DNA from: Corynebacterium liangguodongii
Lineage (GTDB): Bacteria; Actinomycetota; Actinomycetes; Mycobacteriales; Mycobacteriaceae
Length of the DNA stretch: 64,000 nt
Direction of reading: 5' to 3'
Assembly: GCF_003070865.1 (NCBI RefSeq)
Contig: NZ_CP026948.1
Span: forward strand, 1,922,001-1,986,000
This document shows positions 36,690 through 45,200 of the stretch, in pieces; position 1 is the first letter of the stretch, and each line of letters begins with the position of its first letter. The notes beneath the pieces were generated by a model. That model did no database searches, had not been told where the DNA came from, and saw only the letters and a list, made by a program, of their open reading frames with translations. The translations under genes were made by a program, and so were the position numbers.

Positions 36690-38381
36690 CTAGACCAGGT
36701 CGCGCAGCACCGGGTCCGCGATCGCTAGCACGGCCGCGCGCGCATCGTCTGCCGTGGGGGCATCAACGGCGAAGTTCGCCATCTGGCGGCAGGTATCGAG
36801 GTCGTGCAGGCGCAGGGCGGCGCACACCGCGCCGACCTTGCTCGGGGCCATCGAGAGCGAGGCGACCCCGAGGCCGACGAGGACGAGCGCCATGAGGGGG
36901 TCTCCGCCCGCCTCCCCGCACACGCCCACCGGTTTGCCCGTGGCAGCCCCACCCTGACAGGTCGCGCGGATCATGGAGAGCACCGCCGGCTGCCACGGCG
37001 AAAGCAAATGTGCGAGCTCGCCCTGCATGCGATCGGCAGCCATCGTGTACTGGGAGAGGTCGTTGGTGCCGATGGAGGCGAAATCGGCGACGTCGAGAAG
37101 CTGCGCGGCCCGGATCGCAGCTGCCGGGGTCTCCACCATGACCCCGACGCGGGGCAGGCCGTGGGAGCGGGCCGCCTCGGCGAACCAGCGGGTCTCCTCC
37201 AGGGTGGAGACCATCGGGGCCATCACCCACAACTCCGCATCTGGCACGCGCGCGTGCGCGGCCGCCAGGGCAGCGAGCTGGGTGTGTAGCAGATCCTCGC
37301 GGGCCTGGGAAAGGCGAAGCCCACGCCGGCCCAGCGCCGGGTTGTCCTCGGGCCCGAGGTCGGCGAAGGCGAGCGGTTTATCCGCCCCGGCGTCGAGCGT
37401 GCGCACCACAACGCGACGATCACCGAAGGACTCGAGCACGCTGGCGTAGGTCTCGGTCTGCTCTTCGATGCTCGGCGCAGCCTCGCGCTCGAGGAAGAGG
37501 AACTCCGTGCGAAACAGCCCGGCACCCTCGACGTCCTTGGCGGCGGCCGCGGCGGCGTCCTCCGCGGTGCCGATATTGGCGAGCAGCTTGACCTTGTGGC
37601 CATCGCGCGTGGCGCCCTCCCCGCTCGAGCCCGCCAGCGCCTGGGCACGGCGCCTCGAGCGCTGCTCAAGCTCTTCGACGTCGCTAGGCGTCGGGGCGAT
37701 AATCACCTCTCCGACCCCGCCGTCGATGGCGAGGACGGTACCCCCGGCAGCACGCTGCGTAATGCCCTTGGCCTGCACGATAGCCGGGATGCCTAACTGG
37801 GCTGCGAGGATGGCGGTGTGCGAGGTCGCCCCACCCGCCTCGGTGACGATGCCGCGTACGAGCGCCGGGTTGAGCGTCGCCGTCTCCGCCGGCGCGAGGT
37901 CGTGGGCGACGAGGATAGCCGGTTCGGCCAGGTCGGGAACGCCGGGCTCGGGCAGCCCGCGCAGGAAGGCGGTGGCGCGGTCGCGGATGTCGTAGAGGTC
38001 GGTGACCCGCTCGGCCATATAGCCGCCGAGCTTGCGCAGCTTGGAGGCGAAGACCTCCGTGGCGTCGCAAAGCGCGCGCGTGACCCCGCTGCCCTTGGCC
38101 AGCTCCTTGTCCACGGCCTTGGCCAGGCCGCGGTCGGTGGCAAGCGCCGCGGTAGCCTCGAGCACAGCGCGAGAGGTCTCCGAACCTGCGCGTGCTGCAC
38201 GCTCACGCAGGCTCGCGGAGACAGCGGCTAGCGCCTCGCGCACCCGCTGCCCGTCGGCTGCCGGATCGGTCGAGGCCGGCTCGTTGGGGTCGACGCCCGC
38301 GGCGGGGGTGACAAGCGCGGCCGCGCCGGAGGCGGTGCCCGCGGAGACACCGATACCGCCCAATATTTCCCTATCAGTCAT
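36690..38381 (-). CDS. ptsI: PTS Enzyme I (phosphoenolpyruvate-protein phosphotransferase)
   Basis: 563 residues. Transfers phosphate from PEP to HPr. The phosphorylated histidine is His188 in GGATSHTAILAAQLGIPAIV; later signatures are EFLFLEREAAPSIEEQ, RTLDAGADKPLAF, GRRGLRLS, VMVETPAAA, FASIGTNDLSQYTMA and VCGEAGGDP. It starts 8 bp inside the end of the antiterminator gene with a good ribosome site (AAAGGAAC), so it is the third gene of the PTS operon. No gene for HPr is present here, so this Enzyme I must use an HPr encoded elsewhere. Whether it is the only Enzyme I of the cell cannot be seen. Confidence 0.93.
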   Translation of the reverse strand: MTDREILGGIGVSAGTASGAAALVTPAAGVDPNEPASTDPAADGQRVREALAAVSASLRERAARAGSETSRAVLEATAALATDRGLAKAVDKELAKGSGVTRALCDATEVFASKLRKLGGYMAERVTDLYDIRDRATAFLRGLPEPGVPDLAEPAILVAHDLAPAETATLNPALVRGIVTEAGGATSHTAILAAQLGIPAIVQAKGITQRAAGGTVLAIDGGVGEVIIAPTPSDVEELEQRSRRRAQALAGSSGEGATRDGHKVKLLANIGTAEDAAAAAAKDVEGAGLFRTEFLFLEREAAPSIEEQTETYASVLESFGDRRVVVRTLDAGADKPLAFADLGPEDNPALGRRGLRLSQAREDLLHTQLAALAAAHARVPDAELWVMAPMVSTLEETRWFAEAARSHGLPRVGVMVETPAAAIRAAQLLDVADFASIGTNDLSQYTMAADRMQGELAHLLSPWQPAVLSMIRATCQGGAATGKPVGVCGEAGGDPLMALVLVGLGVASLSMAPSKVGAVCAALRLHDLDTCRQMANFAVDAPTADDARAAVLAIADPVLRDLV

Positions 38382-39240
38382 TGTTGTTCCTTTCTGTCTC
38401 GCCAAGCCTCGCGATGTGGAGCGTGAGGTAGGCAACTTCGTCGTCGGTGAGTTCGCAGTCAAAGCGCAGCTCAGCAACCGCGGCGGCCTTGCGGGCGCAC
38501 GCGGCCTCGCGCGGGTAGGCGGCAAGGAGCTGCGCGGTCAGCGGGGAGGCAGCGTGATCGAGCTGCTCGTCGCGGCTCAGGCGCACGAAGAGGTAACGCA
38601 GGTGGGTGATGAAGCGCGCAACGCTTATCGACGCCGCCTCCAGCTCCACCCCGAGTTCAGCCGACGCGATCTCGAGCATCTGCTGGATCACGCCCGTCAT
38701 CCGGTAGGTATCCGTCAAGTCCCCGGTGGAAAACCCCGCGTTGACGAGGTGCAACGCCAGCGCGGTGGCCTCAGATTCGGGCAGCGGCTCGCCGCGGTTG
38801 AGCTCCGTGCGGTTGAGCTCGCTCACGAGCCGGCGAGCGAGATCGTATTCCCCCGGGTAGAGCGCCTCGACCTCGGCGCGCAGAGGGTATGTCACCTCGG
38901 CGCCGCCACCCCGGGACCGCGCGGCGACGGCCTCGATGTGGTCCGCAATGGCGGTCACCAGCGTGATGCTCGAGCGCAGCGACTCTGGCGCCCCCGCCGC
39001 ATCGAGCGCCTCGGCCACCTGTGCAATGCGCGCGGCGGGCAATCCCGCGAGCATCTCGGCGAGGTGATCGGGATCGCGGCCGTCGGCGGGCACAAAGATT
39101 CTGGCGATCTTGCCCGCCTCGACCTCTTCGCCGTGCGTAGCCTGAAAGCCGATCCCGCGGCCGGTGACGATGACCTCCCCGCCGTGGGTGACGCTACGAG
39201 CGAGCACGACGTTGTTGTTCAACACCCGCAGGATCCGCAT
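38374..39240 (-). CDS. BglG/LicT-family transcriptional antiterminator
   Basis: 288 residues. N-terminal CAT RNA-binding domain (MRILRVLNNNVVLARSVTHGGEVIVTGRGIGFQATHGEEV, about 1-58) and two PRD domains (about 65-170 and 171-282) with histidines for PTS phosphorylation (ADHIEAV, ALHLVNAG, FITHLRYLF, LTLHIARLG). When substrate is present it should bind the RAT upstream of the EII gene and block the terminator at 41284-41328. It sits between the EII gene (23 bp gap) and ptsI (8 bp overlap). One Ile codon in this gene is the rare ATA, within a copy of the 10-mer described in the findings. Confidence 0.92.
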   Translation of the reverse strand: MRILRVLNNNVVLARSVTHGGEVIVTGRGIGFQATHGEEVEAGKIARIFVPADGRDPDHLAEMLAGLPAARIAQVAEALDAAGAPESLRSSITLVTAIADHIEAVAARSRGGGAEVTYPLRAEVEALYPGEYDLARRLVSELNRTELNRGEPLPESEATALALHLVNAGFSTGDLTDTYRMTGVIQQMLEIASAELGVELEAASISVARFITHLRYLFVRLSRDEQLDHAASPLTAQLLAAYPREAACARKAAAVAELRFDCELTDDEVAYLTLHIARLGETERNNND

Positions 39241-39263
39241 GGTTCGAAAGTGTAGCGGCGCTG

Positions 39264-41243
39264 CTAGGGCGCCACGTCCAAAACGGGATCCCCGGCTCGC
39301 ACGACCCCCTTGGCCGTGTCCTCAACCCCGGCGAAGCTCTTGGAGTTGACCACTGTGGTGATCACGGTCGGGTCGTAGCCGGCCTCGCGGACCGCGGCGA
39401 GATCAACGCGGGCGAGTACCTCGCCGGCCTCGACGCGTTGCTTCTTCTCCACTGCGGGCTTGAAACCCTCGCCCTTGAGCTTGACCGTGTCGATGCCGAT
39501 GTGGACCAAGATCTCCACCCCGTCGTCTGTCTTCAGGCCGTAGGCGTGGCCGGTCTTGGCCACGGAGATCACCGTGCCGGCTGCCGGAGCGACAACCTCA
39601 GCCTCCTCGTCCGCGGGCACGATGCCGAGGCCCTTGCCCAACGCGCCGGAGGCAAACGCCTTGTCGCCGAGCGCCTCCATGGCCACGGCCGTCCCGGCGA
39701 CCGGGGCAAGGACCTGCATCCCGGTCGCGGCGGTAGCGGCGGCGGGCTCCGTTGCCGGCGCTGCGGCGGCCGCGCCCGCCGCCGCCTTCTCCTCTGCCGT
39801 GCGGTAGTCGGAGACATAGATCACTGCGAACGCCGTGAAGAAGGCCACCGCGATGGCCACGACGTAGACCCACGCGGGGTTAAACACCGGGATGGTCAGC
39901 AGCGAGGTGAACACAAACGCATTGGTCTGCACACCGTCAAACGGAGCGGAGAGGATCGCGATGGTCACGCCGCCGAGGAAGCAGCCGACAAGCATGCGCG
40001 GGTAGATCCGCTTGTAGCGCAGGTGGATGCCGTAGAGCGAGGGCTCGGAGATACCGCCAAAGAGCCCAGCGGCCAGCGCGGAGCCCGAGGTCTGGCGCAT
40101 CAAGGTGTCCTTCTCACGCATGGAGATCGCGAGCACGGCGGCCGTAGCGCCGAAGCAGGCGAAGTTCCACACGCCCATCGGGCCCTGGATGAAGTCGTAG
40201 CCAAGCGTTTGGATGTTGACCAGCATGAGCGCGTTGAGCGGCCAGTGGAGGCCAAGCGGGACGAGGAAGGGGTAGAGCATCGGGATGGCAATGGCGAAGA
40301 CAAACGGTGCGTTCGAGTTGAGGAAGGCGAGTCCGGTGCCAATCCAGGCGCCGAGCGCGTAGCCCAGCGGGCCGATCACCAGCGCGGTGACCGGGATCAT
40401 CACCACCAGCGTGAGGAAGGGCACGAACACCATGTGCACCGCCGAGGGGACGATCTTCTGCAGCCCCTTGTACACCAGCGCCGCGATGGCCGCCATGATG
40501 AGCGGGACGAAGACGTTGCCGCCGTAATTGGGCAGGTACATCGGCAGGCCCGCAACGGTGACGCGGGTGACCTCGCTGCCGAGCAGCGCGTTGGTCTGCG
40601 TCACGGCGTCGGGGTGCTCCAGCAGTCCCTGGAACTGCGGGGTGAACAGGGCGAGCATGACGGCCGCGGGCACCCACGGGTCGATGCCCAGCTTCTTCCC
40701 GGCGTTGTAGGCCACCATGACGGGCAGGAAGTAGAACACGGAGTTCCACATCGCGTCGACGAACTGCCACCCGGGGCTTTTGACCTCGGCCTGGAAGGCA
40801 GCCACGCCGAAGGCGTCCATCACCGCGGCAAAGGCGATGACGAAGGAGGCACCCAGGAGCACGCCGAGGATCGGGCGGAAAGAATCGGAGAGGTATTCGA
40901 AAAAGGCGTCGAGCCAGGGGACCTTACCTTGGGCCTTAGCGCGGCGCTCGGCCTTGACCTGCTCGTTGGAGCGCTCGCGCATCTCGGGCAGGTTGTTCAC
41001 CGCGTTGTAGACGGTGGCGACGTCACCGCCGATGATCACCTGGTAGTGGTTGCCTCCCTGGGCAACCGCACCCATAACCTTCGGCACAGCCTCAATGGCG
41101 GCCTTGTCGGCCAATGAGGCGTCGTGAAGCTCAAAGCGCAACCTTGTGGCGCAGTGAGTGAGCGAGGCAATATTGGCGGCGCCGCCGACGCCGTCGAGGA
41201 TGTCCTTCGCCTGCTGCTGCAGGGAGGACGTGGTGGTCGGCAT
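39264..41243 (-). CDS. bglF: PTS beta-glucoside-type transporter EIIBCA
   Basis: 659 residues. Domain order B-C-A: EIIB with phospho-Cys31 in LTHCATRLRFEL; EIIC with about ten helices (WLDAFFEYLSDSFRPILGVLLGASF...GGISEPSLYGIHLRYKR); and EIIA (about 505-655) with the active His in VEILVHIGIDTVKLKG. An Ala-rich linker joins C and A. It takes up and phosphorylates a sugar, probably an aryl-beta-glucoside or related disaccharide; the family also includes sucrose and trehalose members. No phospho-beta-glucosidase gene is next to it, unlike classical bgl operons. Ribosome site AAGGAG precedes the ATG. Regulated by antitermination. Confidence 0.9.
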   Translation of the reverse strand: MPTTTSSLQQQAKDILDGVGGAANIASLTHCATRLRFELHDASLADKAAIEAVPKVMGAVAQGGNHYQVIIGGDVATVYNAVNNLPEMRERSNEQVKAERRAKAQGKVPWLDAFFEYLSDSFRPILGVLLGASFVIAFAAVMDAFGVAAFQAEVKSPGWQFVDAMWNSVFYFLPVMVAYNAGKKLGIDPWVPAAVMLALFTPQFQGLLEHPDAVTQTNALLGSEVTRVTVAGLPMYLPNYGGNVFVPLIMAAIAALVYKGLQKIVPSAVHMVFVPFLTLVVMIPVTALVIGPLGYALGAWIGTGLAFLNSNAPFVFAIAIPMLYPFLVPLGLHWPLNALMLVNIQTLGYDFIQGPMGVWNFACFGATAAVLAISMREKDTLMRQTSGSALAAGLFGGISEPSLYGIHLRYKRIYPRMLVGCFLGGVTIAILSAPFDGVQTNAFVFTSLLTIPVFNPAWVYVVAIAVAFFTAFAVIYVSDYRTAEEKAAAGAAAAAPATEPAAATAATGMQVLAPVAGTAVAMEALGDKAFASGALGKGLGIVPADEEAEVVAPAAGTVISVAKTGHAYGLKTDDGVEILVHIGIDTVKLKGEGFKPAVEKKQRVEAGEVLARVDLAAVREAGYDPTVITTVVNSKSFAGVEDTAKGVVRAGDPVLDVAP

Positions 41244-41283
41244 CTCTTATCTCCTTGTCCCAAATCAGACAGGGCCGATACGC

Positions 41284-41328
41284 AAAAAGACCCGGAGCGG
41301 GCGCACGCGTGCGCTTGCTCCAGGTCTT
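41284..41328 (-). terminator. Conditional terminator before the EIIBCA gene
   Basis: Read on the minus strand: the 12-nt arm AAGACCTGGAGC (41328-41317) pairs, with one mismatch, with the arm ending GGGTCTT (41298-41287), followed by TTTTT (41288-41284). It lies about 40 bp before the EII start codon and its 5' arm is part of the RAT. Confidence 0.88.
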
Positions 41329-41360
41329 GCCCCGCCTCGGATTGACGCGGGTAACAACCC
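41317..41360 (-). promoter_or_regulatory. Ribonucleic antiterminator (RAT) site for the BglG/LicT protein
   Basis: On the minus strand it begins GGGTTGTTACCCGCG and ends GGGGCAAGACCTGGAG. The conserved RAT elements GG-TTGTTAC and GGCAAGACC are both present. The 3' half overlaps the 5' arm of the terminator, so the two structures exclude each other. A possible promoter is TTGCTA (41406-41401) and TATAAC (41385-41380) on the minus strand. Confidence 0.88.
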
Positions 41361-41425
41361 TGTGGTGTCACTTCATGATGTTATAACCGGCACAGCGCGA
41401 TAGCAATCCCGCCCCGCCCCGGGCC

Positions 41426-41848
41426 CTAATCCAGGGGCACTCCCCTGCCGTCGCGGTCGTAGCCGCCGGCGCCGACGAGCACCAAAATCATCTCAATGAA
41501 GGACCAGATCCCAAGCGCGCCGAGGATGAACAGGCCGATGATGAACACAGAGGTCAAAAAACCCACGATGAACAGCACGAGCTTGATCACCCCAGTCTTG
41601 TTCTGGTGCAGGTAGAAGTTGCCGATGCCAAACGATCCGAGGAAGAAGAACAGCAACGCAGCAACGATCTTGCTCTTCGGAGCGACGGGGAGCGGCGCCT
41701 GGGCGTACGGCGCAGGGGGATACGCGCCCGGCTGCGCGGGGTACTGCGGCTGCATGGAAGCGACCGGGTCAGCAGGAGGCTTCTTGCCGACGGGCAGCCC
41801 GTCGCGGTCGAATTCCTCGTGGTTGGGGCCGGGGTAGAGAGTGCTCAT
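41426..41848 (-). CDS. TM2-domain membrane protein
   Basis: 140 residues. An N-terminal cytosolic part rich in Pro, Tyr and Gln (MQPQYPAQPGAYPPAPYAQAPLPVAPKS) precedes a TM2 domain: IVAALLFFFLGSFGIGNFYLHQNKTGVIKLVLFIVGF, two helices with the conserved G-FYL segment, then another hydrophobic stretch (GLFILGALGIWSFIEMILVL). TM2 proteins have no settled function. ATG at 41846-41848 with AAAAGGAT upstream is preferred to the longer frame. It is 182 bp from the PTS gene and 98 bp from lysS. Confidence 0.85.
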   Translation of the reverse strand: MSTLYPGPNHEEFDRDGLPVGKKPPADPVASMQPQYPAQPGAYPPAPYAQAPLPVAPKSKIVAALLFFFLGSFGIGNFYLHQNKTGVIKLVLFIVGFLTSVFIIGLFILGALGIWSFIEMILVLVGAGGYDRDGRGVPLD

Positions 41849-41946
41849 GAGTTCGATCCTTTTGTACGAGTGTTGTAAAAAGCCGTGCACCACCTTACCG
41901 GGTCGGCCCGCGATGTGAGCCGCAAATCCGTTTTACATTCGCAATG

Positions 41947-43506
41947 CTACGAAGTTTCAGGCTTGACCATCGGGAACAGCACGGTCTCGCGGATGCCCAG
42001 GCCGGTGAGCGCCATGAGCAGGCGGTCCACGCCCATGCCGGTGCCGGCGGTGGGCGGCATGCCCTGCTCCATCGCGGCGAGGAAGTCCTCGTCCAACACC
42101 ATCGCCTCGTCGTCACCGTGGGCCGCCAGGCGCGCCTGGTCGACGAAGCGCTCGCGCTGGATCACCGGGTCCACCAGCTCGGAGTAGCCGGTGGCCAGCT
42201 CGAAGCCGCGCACGTAGAGGTCCCACTTCTCGGTCACGCCGGGTTGATCGCGGTGGTCGCGGGTCAGCGGCGAGGTCTCGACGGGGAAGTTAGTCACAAA
42301 CGTCGGCTCGTAGAGCTGATCGGAGCACAGCTCCTCCCAGATCTCCTCGACGAGCTTGCCGTGCAACCAGCCCGCATTGGCGGGCACCTTCAGCCCGATG
42401 GCCTCGGCGATCGCGGTGAGCTCCTCGACGCTGGAATCAATGGTCACCTCGGGCTGGCCGGGGAACTTCCGGGCGAGCGCCTCGTTGAGGGAGGGGTACA
42501 TCTCCAGGACCTTCCATTCGCCGGAGAAGTCGTAGACTGTGCCGTCGGCGAGCGTGACCTTCTGCGAGCCGAAGACCTCTTCGGCGCAGAACTGCACGAG
42601 GCCCTTCATCATTTTCGCGCCGTCGGCGTAGGTGCCCCACGCCTGGTAGGTCTCCAGCATGGTGAACTCCGGCGAGTGCGAGGAGTCCACGCCCTCGTTG
42701 CGGAAGTTGCGGTTGATCTCGAAGACGCGCTCGATGCCGCCGACGACACAGCGCTTGAGGTAGAGCTCAGGAGCGATGCGCAGGTAGAGGTCGATGTCGA
42801 GGGCGTTGGAGTGGGTGACAAACGGCCGCGCCGCGGCACCGCCGTGCAGGGTCTGCAGCATCGGGGTCTCCACCTCGACGAAGTCCAGGCCGGTTAAGTA
42901 CTTGCGCACCGCGGCGATGACCTTGATGCGCGTCATCGCGTTCTCGCGCGCCGCGGACCGCATGATCAGGTCCGTGTAGCGGTGGCGAACGCGCTGCTCC
43001 TCGTTCATCTCGGCGAACGCGACAGGCAGCGGGCGCAGCGCCTTCGCCGCCATCTGCCAGGCGCTCGCGAGCACGGAGAGCTCTCCGCGTCTCGACGCAA
43101 TAACCCTGCCCGTCACCGAGACAATATCGCCTAGGTCAACATCGTCCTTCCAGCTCGCCAGGGCCTCGGCGCCGACCTCCGCGAGCGAGAGCATGACCTG
43201 GAGCTGGGTGCCGTCGCCCTCCTGCAGGCTGGCAAAGCACAACTTTCCGGTGTCGCGCTTGAACATGATGCGCCCGGCGACCGAGACGACGTCTGGCGTC
43301 TCCTCGCCGATGGCCAGGACGCGCGCGCCGGTGGGGGCGTTATCGCCCTCGACGACGTAGGCGGCGCGCAGGTCCTTCAGCGAGGTCGTGCGCGGCACGC
43401 TGACCGGGTAGGCGCCCCGGCCGTCGTCGATAAGCTTCTGGCGCTTCGCGCGGCGGAACTGCTGCTGCTCGGAGAGGTCCTGCGTGTTCGGGCTCTGGGT
43501 AGTCAC
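41947..43506 (-). CDS. lysS: Lysyl-tRNA synthetase, class II
   Basis: 519 residues. Anticodon-binding OB fold at the N-terminus ([35 protein letters not shown]) and a class II catalytic core with motif 2 ([29 protein letters not shown]) and motif 3 ([15 protein letters not shown]). RYTDLIM is typical of LysRS. It supplies Lys-tRNA and acts in the cytosol. ATG at 43504-43506. There is no fused membrane domain of the LysX type. The 211-bp spacer upstream does not show a T-box. Confidence 0.95.
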   Translation of the reverse strand: MTTQSPNTQDLSEQQQFRRAKRQKLIDDGRGAYPVSVPRTTSLKDLRAAYVVEGDNAPTGARVLAIGEETPDVVSVAGRIMFKRDTGKLCFASLQEGDGTQLQVMLSLAEVGAEALASWKDDVDLGDIVSVTGRVIASRRGELSVLASAWQMAAKALRPLPVAFAEMNEEQRVRHRYTDLIMRSAARENAMTRIKVIAAVRKYLTGLDFVEVETPMLQTLHGGAAARPFVTHSNALDIDLYLRIAPELYLKRCVVGGIERVFEINRNFRNEGVDSSHSPEFTMLETYQAWGTYADGAKMMKGLVQFCAEEVFGSQKVTLADGTVYDFSGEWKVLEMYPSLNEALARKFPGQPEVTIDSSVEELTAIAEAIGLKVPANAGWLHGKLVEEIWEELCSDQLYEPTFVTNFPVETSPLTRDHRDQPGVTEKWDLYVRGFELATGYSELVDPVIQRERFVDQARLAAHGDDEAMVLDEDFLAAMEQGMPPTAGTGMGVDRLLMALTGLGIRETVLFPMVKPETS

Positions 43507-43573
43507 GGTGAACTAGGGTAGTCGGTCGCTGGTCGGGGCGTGCACTGAGTCGGCGCGAGCGCACAAGCGGACA

Positions 43574-43656
43574 TCCAAAGGCATACATCAGGAAGCAGAT
43601 AGTTCGCCATCCCGCTGTGGTGCGATCATTTCCGACGGCGATCTGTCTGCCTTTGG
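43574..43656. repeat. Long imperfect inverted repeat upstream of lysS
   Basis: Perfect 9-bp arms CCAAAGGCA (43574-43582) and TGCCTTTGG (43648-43656), extended inwards by GCAGAT/ATCTGTCTGC-like pairing and by TTCGCC/GGCG. The spacer 43507-43717 contains no gene. The structure could be a leader hairpin of lysS or a terminator of the PanC-like gene; there is no U run. Confidence 0.4.
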
Positions 43657-43717
43657 GTGTATGACTTTGCGCTGTGTCAGCGCTGGGTCAGCACCGGGGC
43701 GCCAGCTTCCGCGCCGC

Positions 43718-44500
43718 CTACCCCTCGAGGTTTTTAAACCCCACGCCGAGCGGCAGCCCTACGTTGTCTACCAGGCGCACGCCGCCGAGGGTGATGGCGG
43801 CGAGGAGTCGGGCGTCGCCACGCGAAGGCGCTTCTTCGAAACCCAGGGAGCGCAGCTCGAGGTAGTCCGGTTCCACCCCCGCAGCCGCGAGCACGCCCCG
43901 CGCGGTGGCGAGCACCTCGGCCGCGCCGCGCTCGGCGACGTACGAGCCCGCCGTGAGCGCCGCCGACAGGGCGAGCGCGGCCTCGCGGTTGCCCACCCGC
44001 TCGTTGCGCAGCGAGAGCGCCAGCCCGTCCGCCGCGCGCACGGTGGGCACGCTGTGCAGCTTCACCTCCATGCGCAGCGCCGTCACCGCCCGCTGGACGG
44101 CGACGAGCAGCTCAAAGTCCTTCTCCCCGAGCACGAGATCGGTGGCGTGCGTCGCCCCCACCGCCGCCAGCACCGCACCCACTCCTGAGGCAATTTCGTC
44201 CGGGTCCTCCAGGTGGTCCAGCCCGCATGACACGCGGGCCCCACCGAGATCGCCGTGGAAGACCACGTCGACCTTCTCCGCGGCGAAGACCTCCGGGACC
44301 TCCTCGCCCGCGTAGGTCACCATCACCACGGCGCCGAGCAGCGAGCGCGCCGCCCGGATCAGCTCGACGTGGCCGGCGTGGATCCCGGTCCCCAGCGGCA
44401 CGACGACCACGGGCTTTCCCACCTTCCGAAACGCGCGGCCGTATGTGGCCAGCTGAGCGGGGTCCGACACGACGACTGCCCGGCCCGGTTCAAATGCCAT
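43718..44500 (-). CDS. PanC-like pantoate-beta-alanine ligase family protein
   Basis: 260 residues. Nucleotidyltransferase fold of pantothenate synthetase: the HxGH motif is GTGIHAGHVELIRAAR; GEKDFELL matches the GEKD motif; LALSLRNERV replaces the usual SSRN motif. The N-terminal strand and loop (VVVVPLGTGIHAGH) differ from canonical VPTMGALHEGH, lacking the Met-Gly. C. glutamicum has a similar divergent gene in the folate cluster as well as a separate panC, as far as I recall, so this may be a paralogue with a changed substrate. Overlaps the DUF2520 gene by 11 bp. Confidence 0.75.
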   Translation of the reverse strand: MAFEPGRAVVVSDPAQLATYGRAFRKVGKPVVVVPLGTGIHAGHVELIRAARSLLGAVVMVTYAGEEVPEVFAAEKVDVVFHGDLGGARVSCGLDHLEDPDEIASGVGAVLAAVGATHATDLVLGEKDFELLVAVQRAVTALRMEVKLHSVPTVRAADGLALSLRNERVGNREAALALSAALTAGSYVAERGAAEVLATARGVLAAAGVEPDYLELRSLGFEEAPSRGDARLLAAITLGGVRLVDNVGLPLGVGFKNLEG

Positions 44501-45200
44501 CTCGCAATCCTTTCTCCGTCAGCGACATCGCCCACAGCTCCACCTCGGCGTCCCCGAGTCTCTGCGCGTTGCGACGCTCCAGATCCGCCAGCAACCGCGC
44601 CACGCCCGGCTGGTCCACCGCGCGGTACAACCTCTCAAGGTAGCCGGGATCGGCGTGGGAGAGCTCGGGCGGGTCCGCCTCCGCGTAGGCGCCGGCGAAG
44701 GCGTCGGCATCAGGCAGCGCCGAGCGCAGCAGCTCGAAGGAGTCCCGCCGCACGGCGCGCTCGAGCGCCGCGAGCCGCAGCGCCGCCGCGATCACCGGGC
44801 GCGCGGCCTCGGCCACCGGGTGGCTCACCCCGCCGATCTCCGCGATGAGCAGGCCGATCACGCTCTCCCCGAGCTCGTCGGCGGCGTCGGTGACCCAATG
44901 GTTGCCAAAGATGTTGTGGGCGGCCATGACGATGGCGCCGCGGGTCTCCGCGGCGTCGAGAAGCTGCGCGCCCGAGGCAAGCGCGGTGTGGATAAACATC
45001 TGGCGAGGCGCGACGAAGGGGGCAAGCGTATCGACGCCCCCGCTCACCCACCCGCAATCATCACGGTCGAGCAGGACGAGCTCGGCGGCAGCGATGTCTT
45101 CGGGCGTGGTGACGGGAAAGGTATCGTGGCCGGCGCTGCCCAGCAGCCTCGCCAGCTCCCCGCCTCCCCCGACCACGGCAACCCTGAGCCGGGGCGGCAT
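44490..45200 (-). CDS. Rossmann-like DUF2520 protein
   Basis: 236 residues. The N-terminal Rossmann strand RVAVVGGGGELARLL has a glycine-rich turn, followed by AELVLLDRDD and a helical C-terminal part with a conserved-looking AHNIFGNHWVTDAADELG, where NADP-dependent oxidoreductases of the DUF2520/ketopantoate reductase type carry their catalytic His and Asn. Neighbouring PanC-like gene overlaps by 11 bp; together they look like the last two steps of pantothenate synthesis in form, but substrate is unproved. Its ATG directly follows the stop of the upstream gene (TAG-ATG). Confidence 0.72.
   Translation of the reverse strand: MPPRLRVAVVGGGGELARLLGSAGHDTFPVTTPEDIAAAELVLLDRDDCGWVSGGVDTLAPFVAPRQMFIHTALASGAQLLDAAETRGAIVMAAHNIFGNHWVTDAADELGESVIGLLIAEIGGVSHPVAEAARPVIAAALRLAALERAVRRDSFELLRSALPDADAFAGAYAEADPPELSHADPGYLERLYRAVDQPGVARLLADLERRNAQRLGDAEVELWAMSLTEKGLRDGI

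Noticed and set aside
39438..41117. 559-codon open frame antisense to the EIIBCA gene
   Set aside because: Composition is Arg/His/Gly/Asp-rich without any motif, as expected for the complement of a GC3-rich gene; the EII gene on the other strand has clear domains.
43507..43717. T-box riboswitch before lysS
   Set aside because: I find no T-box core motif (AGGGUGGNACCGCG-like) in the minus-strand leader.
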